Origin: Methanosarcinaceae archaeon
GTDB lineage: Archaea > Halobacteriota > Methanosarcinia > Methanosarcinales > Methanosarcinaceae
Assembly: GCA_017613335.1 (NCBI GenBank)
Contig: JAGAEB010000117.1
Span: forward strand, 1-5,356
Reading direction: 5' to 3'
Length of the DNA stretch: 5,356 bases
Shown here: positions 1 to 4,717 of the stretch, piece by piece
Layout: each line of letters starts with the position of its first letter
How positions within the stretch are numbered: position 1 is the stretch's first letter
The notes under the pieces: model-generated
Seen by the model: the letters and a program-made list of their open reading frames with translations, nothing else
Database searches by the model: none
Told to the model about the DNA's origin: nothing
Translations under genes and position numbers: made by a program

Positions 1-120
1 CGTTCACAAATGTGCCGTTCACAAATGTGCCGTTCACAAATGTGCCGTTCACAAATGTGCCGTTCACAAATGTGCCGTTCACAAATGTGCCGTTCACAAA
101 TGTGTCGTTCACAAATGAAC
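1..120. repeat. 15-bp tandem array, at least 8 units, open at left edge
   Basis: Eight head-to-tail units of CGTTCACAAATGTGC fill the first 120 bases. Units 1-6 are identical, unit 7 ends in T instead of C, and unit 8 ends GAAC instead of GTGC. The array begins in phase with base 1, so it probably continues to the left. Each unit holds the near-palindrome CACAAATGTG, and the last unit is a 5-bp dyad (GTTCA, CAAA, TGAAC). The period is a multiple of three, so several frames stay open, for example a repeated MCRSQ pentapeptide on the plus strand. There is no start signal or homologous-looking flank to support translation, so I read it as a non-coding minisatellite. A repeat tail of an unseen gene to the left remains possible. 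Confidence 0.95.
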
Positions 121-133
121 CCGGCGTGTCTGT

Positions 134-216
134 CCGTGAACGGAGACGGCCGATTCTCCGGATCCGGTGTGTTTTTTTCCCGTGAACGGAGACAGCCGGA
201 TTTCCGGAGACAGCCG
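134..216. repeat. Short direct repeats next to the 15-bp array
   Basis: CCGTGAACGGAGAC occurs at 134-147 and 180-193; with the following bases, 18 of 19 positions match at a 46-bp distance. The sub-motif GGAGACAGCCG occurs at 188-198 and 206-216, with a one-base variant at 142-152. The core GTGAACGG is the reverse complement of CCGTTCAC, which spans the junctions of the 15-bp array, so these copies could pair with array units. The function is unknown. Confidence 0.8.
141..178 (+). terminator. Possible rightward terminator, convergent to purM
   Basis: A 6-bp hairpin (CGGAGA at 141-146, TCTCCG at 155-160) and an overlapping perfect palindrome CCGGATCCGG (158-167) are followed by seven T residues at 172-178. 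This would suit a transcript entering from the left and ending before the 3' end of purM, which reads the other way. U-tracts alone can terminate in archaea. No plus-strand gene is visible in the window, so the call depends on unseen sequence. Confidence 0.3.
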
Positions 217-247
217 TTTCAGGACCGGCTGCGGATGCGTCGCCTTT

Positions 248-1261
248 TCATTCATCGATGACGAGGTCTTTGACGCGGATGCCGGACTTGACGATCTTTC
301 CGACGATCTTTCCGCCGGTCATGCCTGCGATGTACATGGCGTCTTCCGGGTCACAGACGATGATGAAGCCCATGCCCATGTTGAACGTCTTGTACATTTC
401 TTCGTCGCTGATGTTGCCTTCTTTCTGGAGGAATCTGAAGATCTCCGGGGGTTCGATCGGGTCAGTGAAATCGAATCCGAGATCGGTGATCCGGTGGAGT
501 TTGAGAAGGCCGCTGCCGGTGATGTGGGCAAGCCCGTGGACATCGTACTTTTCGATGACGTCGAGGATCTCCATGTAGATCTTCGTCGGCGTCAGGATAT
601 CTTCACCGAGCGTCTTTCCTGCATCGTACGGACAATAATCCTGATAGTTGTAAGGAGATTCCCGGACGATCTTTCTGACAAGGGAATAGCCGTTGCTGTG
701 GATGCCGCTGCTCTTCAGGCCGATGATGACATCGCCTTCTCTGATCTTTTCGCCGGTGATGATCCTGTCTTTCTTCACGGTACCGATGCAGGTGCCTGCG
801 AGATCGAAGCCTTTGATGATATCCGGCAGAGAAGCCGTTTCGCCGCCGACGATCGTCATGCGTGAGATCTCGGCGCCTTTGGCCAGACCTTTGCCGATCT
901 CTTCGGCGAAGCCGTCTTTGTGTTTTTCAAGCGCCAGGTAGTCGACAAAGGCGATCGGCTCGGCGCCGATGGCGATGAGATCGTTGACATTCATGGCAAT
1001 GCAGTCGATACCGACCGTATCCCATTTTTTCATATCGTTTGCAACAAGGACTTTTGAACCGACACCGTCGGTCGTCATGGCAACGGCAAAGTCTCCGAAA
1101 TCGAGAAGGCCGGCATAGTGGCCGATCTCCGTCATCGGCGCGCCGAATCCGGTTCTTTTGTAAGTCATGCTCTGCGTCAGAGCTCTGATCGTATCATTTT
1201 CCTTGTGGATATCGACGCCGGATTCAGCGTAGGTGGCTCCTTCACGTTTATTTTCAGTCAT
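248..1261 (-). CDS. purM: Phosphoribosylformylglycinamidine cyclo-ligase (AIR synthetase)
   Basis: Cytosolic enzyme of de novo purine synthesis; it closes the imidazole ring of FGAM to 5-aminoimidazole ribotide using ATP. The 337-residue product has the usual family length and motifs in order: TYAESGVDI (10-18), TTDGVGSK (63-70), a long conserved block from GIDCIAMNVNDL to AFVDYLA (84-110), VGGETASLPD (138-147), GLKSSGIHSNGYSLVR (181-196), LTPTKIY (223-229), HITGSG (246-251) and FNMGMGF (293-299). The ATG at 1261 is chosen because PurM-like sequence begins about there and AGAGGA lies five bases upstream. The frame stays open to an ATG directly after the kinase stop, but those 49 codons read through a tandem array. 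It lies downstream of, and in the same direction as, the aspartate kinase; they may share a transcript, or purM may have its own control in the spacer. Identification is firm. Confidence 0.96.
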   Translation of the reverse strand: MTENKREGATYAESGVDIHKENDTIRALTQSMTYKRTGFGAPMTEIGHYAGLLDFGDFAVAMTTDGVGSKVLVANDMKKWDTVGIDCIAMNVNDLIAIGAEPIAFVDYLALEKHKDGFAEEIGKGLAKGAEISRMTIVGGETASLPDIIKGFDLAGTCIGTVKKDRIITGEKIREGDVIIGLKSSGIHSNGYSLVRKIVRESPYNYQDYCPYDAGKTLGEDILTPTKIYMEILDVIEKYDVHGLAHITGSGLLKLHRITDLGFDFTDPIEPPEIFRFLQKEGNISDEEMYKTFNMGMGFIIVCDPEDAMYIAGMTGGKIVGKIVKSGIRVKDLVIDE

Positions 1262-1266
1262 AATGA

Positions 1267-1272
1267 TCCTCT
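1267..1272 (-). promoter_or_regulatory. Ribosome binding site setting the purM start
   Basis: On the minus strand AGAGGA is followed by TCATT and then ATG, a good Shine-Dalgarno distance. It supports translation from 1261 rather than from the ATG at 1408, which has no such signal because it abuts the stop of the upstream gene. Confidence 0.7.
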
Positions 1273-1294
1273 GAGAGATTTCGGAAATATGTCC

Positions 1295-1376
1295 GATATT
1301 AATCCCGGTATTAATCTTGACATTAATCCCGGTATAGTCCGGGATTAATCCTGATATTAATCTCAATATTAATCGG
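1295..1376. repeat. 12-bp ATTAATC array in the kinase-purM spacer
   Basis: Six exact copies of ATTAATC start at 1298, 1310, 1322, 1344, 1356 and 1368. Spacing is 12, 12, 22, 12, 12, with a degenerate 10-bp unit in the central gap. The core ATTAAT is its own reverse complement, and the six core centres are mirror-symmetric about 1335.5. The array fills most of the 147-bp spacer, upstream of the purM ribosome binding site. A regulator-binding or nucleoid-protein array controlling purM is the inference; simple slippage expansion is the alternative. The 22-bp step breaks the reading frame of the units, which argues against coding. Confidence 0.92.
1322..1349. promoter_or_regulatory. Perfect 11-bp inverted repeat upstream of purM
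   Basis: The arms ATTAATCCCGG (1322-1332) and CCGGGATTAAT (1339-1349) are perfect reverse complements around the 6-base centre TATAGT. This lies exactly in the middle of the 12-bp array. It could be an operator, or an RNA hairpin in a kinase-purM transcript. No T-run follows it on the minus strand, so an ordinary terminator is unlikely. Confidence 0.6.
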
Positions 1377-1408
1377 GTTTGCGATATTTGAATTTTGTTT
1401 ATTGGCAT

Positions 1409-2803
1409 TCAGTCGTTGACGTTTTCAAGCTCGTATTCCCTGTGAAGGGCTTCCACGGCTTCCGAGACGTTTTTCGTTTCGATGACGCAGGAAATGCTGT
1501 ACTGGGAAGAACCCTGACTGATCATAATGATGTTAATATTCCTTTCACCCAGCGTCGCAAAGAACCGCCGGGCGATGCCCGGCGTTCCGGCCATGCCGTC
1601 GCCGACGATGGCAACAACATTGACATCAGTCCGGTAGTCGACCTGAAGATGATCACCGAATTCGTTTCTGATGGCGCGGACGGCTTTTTCGGCATCTGTT
1701 TCGTTGACGACGAAAGAAATGCTTGACTCAGAGCCCTGGCTGACGAGGCGGACGCTGATGCGGTCGGCTGTCAGCGCCGTGAAAAGACGGCCGATCTGAC
1801 CGGCCGTTCCGACCATTTCAACGCTTGAGGCATTGATCAGTGCGATCCTTCTGATCGTGCTGATGGATTTGACGATGTTCTTTGATCTTTTGCTTTCCGC
1901 AGCGACGAGCGTGCCTTCGAAGTCGGGCTTGAAAGTGCTCTTCACGCGGACCGGCGTGTTTCTGCCCATGGCCGGCTCGATGGCTCTCGGGTGGAGGACT
2001 TCTGCGCCGAGGGAGGCCAGTTCGATGGCTTCATTGTAAGAAATGAGGTTGATCGTCTTTGCGGAAGGAATGACTTTCGGGTTGGCGGTCATGATGCCGT
2101 CGACTTCTTTCCAGAGCCAGATCTCGTCCGCGCCGAAGCCGACGCCGATGATGGAAGCGGAATAATCGGAACCGCTGCGGCCGAGCGTCGTGATGCTGCC
2201 GTCTTCGCTCTCGCCGATGAAACCGGTCACGACCTGGATGCTGTCACCAAGTCCCGGAATGAGAACGGCGCCGATCCGCTCATAAGTTCCCGGAAGCGGG
2301 CGGGCATTTCCGAAAACGTCGGTCGTGATCATGCCGATCTCGCCGCCGGTATAGTGTTTTGATTTGATGCCCAGAGACCGGATCGCACCGGAAACGATCG
2401 GCGCGGCAAGCCTTTCGCCGAAAGAAGAGATGTTGTCCTTTGACCGCGGTGAAAGTTCGCCGAGGTAGCAGATGCCGACAAGGATCTTTTCAAGTTCGTC
2501 GATCCTCTGCTGCAGGTAGCTGATGACTTCATCCTGAATCTTCGGGTCGGCGATGGAATCTCTGACAGCATCATAGTGCTTCTGGCTCAGTTCTGCGATA
2601 AAGGAAGAAACGGATGAGACCTTTCCTTCTCTGCAGGCCTGGTCTGCCGCATTGAGAAGACTGTCGGTCACGCCTGCCAGAGCCGAAGTGACCATGACGA
2701 CCTGATCGCCTTTGTCATAATAACTCTTCAGAAGCTTTGCCACGTGGAGGATCTTTTCACCGTTGCCGACGGATGTGCCGCCGAATTTCATTACGATCTT
2801 CAT
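1409..2803 (-). CDS. lysC: Aspartate kinase, monofunctional, two ACT domains
   Basis: Phosphorylates L-aspartate to 4-aspartyl phosphate, the first step toward lysine, threonine, methionine and, by family knowledge, diaminopimelate. The 464-residue product starts with the ATP-site motif KFGGTSVG (6-13). SSFGER (126-131), TTLGRSGSD (205-213) and VDGIMTANPK (234-243) follow, then GAEVLHPRAIEPA (266-278). Residues about 315-385 and 393-460 are two ACT domains, each with a conserved SQGS turn, typical of allosteric feedback binding; which amino acid inhibits cannot be read. Start chosen at MKIVMKFGG because the longer open frame adds 47 residues, unlike the family, that run through the AT-rich regulatory zone; no strong SD precedes it, so a short-leader transcript is possible. 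The usual TADP/TTDP stretch is TANP here (Asn241). A homoserine dehydrogenase domain is absent, so this is not a fused ThrA. Confidence 0.96.
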   Translation of the reverse strand: MKIVMKFGGTSVGNGEKILHVAKLLKSYYDKGDQVVMVTSALAGVTDSLLNAADQACREGKVSSVSSFIAELSQKHYDAVRDSIADPKIQDEVISYLQQRIDELEKILVGICYLGELSPRSKDNISSFGERLAAPIVSGAIRSLGIKSKHYTGGEIGMITTDVFGNARPLPGTYERIGAVLIPGLGDSIQVVTGFIGESEDGSITTLGRSGSDYSASIIGVGFGADEIWLWKEVDGIMTANPKVIPSAKTINLISYNEAIELASLGAEVLHPRAIEPAMGRNTPVRVKSTFKPDFEGTLVAAESKRSKNIVKSISTIRRIALINASSVEMVGTAGQIGRLFTALTADRISVRLVSQGSESSISFVVNETDAEKAVRAIRNEFGDHLQVDYRTDVNVVAIVGDGMAGTPGIARRFFATLGERNINIIMISQGSSQYSISCVIETKNVSEAVEALHREYELENVND

Positions 2804-2845
2804 GATTATCAAATCCCGGGATTCAGTGATGTAAAATGTACGACA

Positions 2846-2866
2846 TCTGTATAAAACAAATACAGA
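2846..2866 (-). promoter_or_regulatory. Dyad overlapping a candidate kinase TATA box
   Basis: TCTGTAT (2846-2852) and ATACAGA (2860-2866) are perfect 7-bp inverted arms around AAAACAA. On the minus strand the same stretch reads TTTTATA, placed so that transcription would begin near 2825, about 20 bases before the kinase ATG. A repressor dyad over a TATA box is a common archaeal arrangement. Just upstream, AAATATGAA is repeated twice (2869-2887). The promoter assignment is inferred from spacing only, and the BRE match is poor. Confidence 0.45.
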
Positions 2867-2915
2867 ACAAATATGAAATAAATATGAAAGGCAGATACTG
2901 TCGGGAAAATAAAAG

Positions 2916-2953
2916 AACGGGATGATCCGGATACATATCCCCATCCCGTTTTT
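2916..2953 (+). terminator. Strong hairpin with T-run between divergent genes
   Basis: AACGGGATG (2916-2924) pairs perfectly with CATCCCGTT (2942-2950), and an inner GGAT, ACAT, ATCC hairpin sits in the loop. TTTTT follows at 2949-2953, terminator-like for the plus strand, yet no rightward gene ends here. On the minus strand the same hairpin is followed by TTCTTTTATTTT, so it could act in either direction. It may insulate the divergent kinase and decarboxylase units or mark a small unannotated transcript. Confidence 0.45.
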
Positions 2954-2966
2954 ATGATATCCGAGT

Positions 2967-3003
2967 GTGATTTCCGAATTTACGGAATGATCACATATAT
3001 AGA
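2967..3003 (+). promoter_or_regulatory. Extended dyad abutting an alternative TATA-like element
   Basis: TTCCG (2972-2976) and CGGAA (2983-2987) flank AATTTA. Outside them GTGAT (2967-2971) and ATCAC (2990-2994) continue the symmetry with a two-base bulge. Immediately right lies CATATATAG (2994-3002), a possible TATA element that would start a rightward transcript near 3025 with a long purine-rich leader before the decarboxylase. The element could also serve the minus strand. Operator function is inferred. Confidence 0.35.
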
Positions 3004-3011
3004 TTATGACG

Positions 3012-3094
3012 GAAGAGACAGCAGGAACGGCAGAAAAGGAAAACGAAGAGACAGCAGGAACGGCAGAAAAGGAAAAAGGAAGGGACAGCGGGCA
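3012..3094. repeat. 33-bp direct duplication, purine-rich, plus a decayed third copy
   Basis: A 32-base identical segment at 3012-3043 recurs at 3045-3076 (period 33), and a degraded third copy starts near 3079. The plus strand is almost entirely A and G. The repeat sits within an open frame (2954-3175) whose product would be a basic, low-complexity 73-residue peptide, but that frame overlaps the promoter zone and has no supporting start. I treat this as a non-coding duplication in the leader or upstream region of the decarboxylase gene. Confidence 0.85.
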
Positions 3095-3150
3095 TCAGAG
3101 AGAAAAACATCAGAAAATGATCCGGAAACAGAGAAATCGACGGCTTGCGC

Positions 3151-3164
3151 CGAATTATATATAT
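3151..3164 (+). promoter_or_regulatory. Archaeal BRE/TATA promoter of the decarboxylase
   Basis: CGAA followed by TTATATATAT resembles a purine-rich BRE joined to a TATA box. With the usual distance of about 26 bases, transcription would begin near 3186, about ten bases before the ATG at 3196. That gives an almost leaderless mRNA and would leave the AGGTGA at 3170 untranscribed. Confidence 0.55.
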
Positions 3165-3169
3165 CTGAC

Positions 3170-3199
3170 AGGTGACTGATTATGTCTCAGATATCATGA
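3170..3199 (+). promoter_or_regulatory. SD plus five-codon mini-ORF overlapping the decarboxylase start
   Basis: AGGTGA (3170-3175) matches the archaeal anti-SD and stands six bases before an ATG at 3182. That ATG opens a frame of only five codons (MSQIS), whose TGA at 3197-3199 overlaps the decarboxylase ATG as ATGA. The best ribosome site therefore serves the mini-ORF, and the main gene could be reached by termination-reinitiation. The competing reading is transcription starting near 3186, which would remove this signal. Confidence 0.4.
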
Positions 3200-4473
3200 G
3201 TCTGAGAACATTTTTAAAAGATCTGGAAAAGAACGGCCGTCTGACCGTCATCGACAGACCGGTTTCCAAAAATTATGAAGCGCCGATCATCTGCTCAAAG
3301 ACGAAAGGACCTGTTTTATTCACGAATGTCGACGGAAGCCGCGTCGTCATGAATCTGCTCGGATCGCGCGAGGAACTGGGCGCCATGCTCGGCGTTCCGA
3401 AGTCAGAGATCATCGCGAAGCTTTCCGGCCTGTCTCCGGAAGGAGAAGTCGTCGTTGTAAAGGATTCGCCGACGAAAGAAATCATCATTGAAAAAGAAGA
3501 TGTCGATCTGACGAAACTTCCGATCATGAAACATTTCGAAAAAGACGGCGGCCTCGGCTATATCACGGCAGGTGTCGTTGTTTCTGAGTTTGAGGGAGAA
3601 ATGAATGCATCGATCCACAGGCTGATGGTCGTCGATAAAAACAGACTGGCGGCCCGCCTTGTCCCGCCGCGTCACACATACGTTCTCCACAAAAAAGCAT
3701 CAGAAAAGGGTCAGAAGCTTCCTGTCGCGATCGTCATCGGCGCAGACCCGGTCGTGACGTATGCCTCGACGACGCGCGTTCCCGCAAACAAGGAATTCGA
3801 ATACGCCGCCGCCCTCAGAGGCGCTCCTGTCGAAGTATTCGAATGCGCAAACGGCGTCAAAGTCCCGCATGCGGAATATGTCCTGGAAGGTTATATAGAT
3901 CCGGAAGAACGTGTCAGCGAAGGCCCGTTCGTCGACATCACGGGAACGTACGACCACATCAGGCCTGAGCCGGTCATCCATATCGAACGCATTTACTGCA
4001 GAAAAGACCCGATCTACCACGGCATTCTTCCGGCAGGTCCCGAACACCTTCTCATGATGGGCGTTCCGTATGAACCCAGGATCTACAAAGCCGTGAGCGA
4101 AGTCACGACTGTCAGAAACGTCATTCTCACGGAGGGCGGCTGCTGTTATCTCCATGCCGTCGTCCAGATCACAAAACAGACAGAAGGAGACGCCAAAAAC
4201 GCCATCATGGCCGCATTCGCGGCTCACACGAGCCTGAAACATGTGGTCGTCGTGGATGACGATATCGACATCTTCGATCCGGCAGACATCGAGTTTGCTG
4301 TTGCGACGCGCGTCAAGGGAGACATGGACGTTATGATTATCCCGAACGTCAGAGGCAGCTCTCTCGATCCCAGAGGCGCCCCCGACGGCACGACAACGAA
4401 GATCGGCATCGACGCAACGAAAGTCCTTGCCATTAAAGAAGATTTTGAAAGAGCGAAATTCCCGCCGATCTGA
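3196..4473 (+). CDS. UbiD-family decarboxylase, probable anhydromevalonate-phosphate decarboxylase
   Basis: A 425-residue prenylated-FMN-dependent decarboxylase of the UbiD family. Archaea lacking ubiquinone use such a protein to decarboxylate trans-anhydromevalonate 5-phosphate to isopentenyl phosphate in the modified mevalonate pathway; that role is inferred from length and probable archaeal origin. Visible signature: NASIHR (137-142) with Asn137 and Arg142 spaced as the metal ligand and catalytic arginine of fungal Fdc1; His160, 23 residues after Asn137 as in Fdc1; Glu213 as a possible third metal ligand; and EGPFVD (242-247), giving Glu242 and Asp247 as the acidic partners. ATG 3196 gives the typical MSLRTFLKDLEKNGRL beginning; an in-frame GTG at 3172 would add eight residues. 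It is divergent from the kinase and convergent with adenine deaminase, so probably transcribed alone. The cofactor would need a UbiX prenyltransferase encoded elsewhere. Other UbiD substrates cannot be excluded. Confidence 0.9.
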   Translation: MSLRTFLKDLEKNGRLTVIDRPVSKNYEAPIICSKTKGPVLFTNVDGSRVVMNLLGSREELGAMLGVPKSEIIAKLSGLSPEGEVVVVKDSPTKEIIIEKEDVDLTKLPIMKHFEKDGGLGYITAGVVVSEFEGEMNASIHRLMVVDKNRLAARLVPPRHTYVLHKKASEKGQKLPVAIVIGADPVVTYASTTRVPANKEFEYAAALRGAPVEVFECANGVKVPHAEYVLEGYIDPEERVSEGPFVDITGTYDHIRPEPVIHIERIYCRKDPIYHGILPAGPEHLLMMGVPYEPRIYKAVSEVTTVRNVILTEGGCCYLHAVVQITKQTEGDAKNAIMAAFAAHTSLKHVVVVDDDIDIFDPADIEFAVATRVKGDMDVMIIPNVRGSSLDPRGAPDGTTTKIGIDATKVLAIKEDFERAKFPPI

Positions 4474-4517
4474 AAAACAGAATGATCCGGAAGAGATGCG
4501 GGATGAACTCTTCCGGA
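4473..4517 (-). terminator. 10-bp hairpin just after the decarboxylase stop
   Basis: TCCGGAAGAG (4486-4495) and CTCTTCCGGA (4508-4517) pair perfectly around a 12-base loop, 12 bases beyond the decarboxylase stop. On the plus strand A residues follow, so there it is only a 3'-UTR hairpin. On the minus strand the hairpin is followed after eight bases by TTTTT (4473-4477), a terminator layout for leftward transcription from adenine deaminase. It may limit read-through between the convergent genes. Confidence 0.5.
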
Positions 4518-4535
4518 AAAACGACAAGAAGAGAA

Positions 4536-4691
4536 ATATTTCTAAGAAATGTTTCCAAATGTTCCCAAAATGTTTCCAAATGTTTCCCAAAATGTTTCTC
4601 AGAAATATTCCTCATTATGTTTCTCAGAAATATTTCTCATTATGTTTCTCAGAAATGTTTCCCGAAATGTTTCTCAATATGTTTCTTAGAG
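4536..4691. repeat. 13-unit array of about 12-bp period, core ATGTTTC/ATATTTC
   Basis: Cores ATGTTTC, or the variants ATATTTC, ATATTCC and ATGTTCC, start at 4536, 4549, 4559, 4570, 4580, 4592, 4605, 4617, 4630, 4642, 4655, 4667 and 4679. Steps are 10-13 bases. On top of this lies a 25-bp higher-order unit (4592, 4617, 4642, 4667), the first two copies differing by one base, and a 21/22-bp pair (4548, 4569). The palindrome AGAAATATTTCT occurs at 4532-4543 and 4626-4637. The plus strand is T-rich, so the array may also terminate rightward transcription. Open frames through it give low-complexity Phe/Cys/Pro peptides and are judged spurious. Confidence 0.9.
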
Positions 4692-4717
4692 GTGTTCCCT
4701 GAGGTTTCCGGACGGGA

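Noticed and set aside
1..120. CRISPR array
   Set aside because: Units are 15 bp and directly contiguous, with no unique spacers and no cas genes nearby.
10..261. Plus-strand frame with seven MCRSQ repeats overlapping the purM end
   Set aside because: Open only because the 15-bp unit is a multiple of three; no start signal, and the tail after the repeat looks like translated non-coding DNA.
1295..1376. Iteron-type replication origin
   Set aside because: The array lies between two metabolic genes with no replication initiator gene in view and no recognisable archaeal origin box; a regulatory array is simpler.
1409..2803. Bifunctional aspartate kinase-homoserine dehydrogenase
   Set aside because: The protein ends after the second ACT domain; there is no NAD-binding dehydrogenase domain.
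2804..2944. 47-residue N-terminal extension of the aspartate kinase
   Set aside because: It runs through AT-rich DNA with the promoter-like dyad, and the family normally begins at MKIVMKFGGTSVG.
2954..3175. 73-residue basic open frame containing an 11-residue repeat, ending at the decarboxylase
   Set aside because: It consists largely of the 33-bp DNA duplication, starts inside a hairpin T-run without an SD, and covers the decarboxylase promoter; no protein-family likeness.
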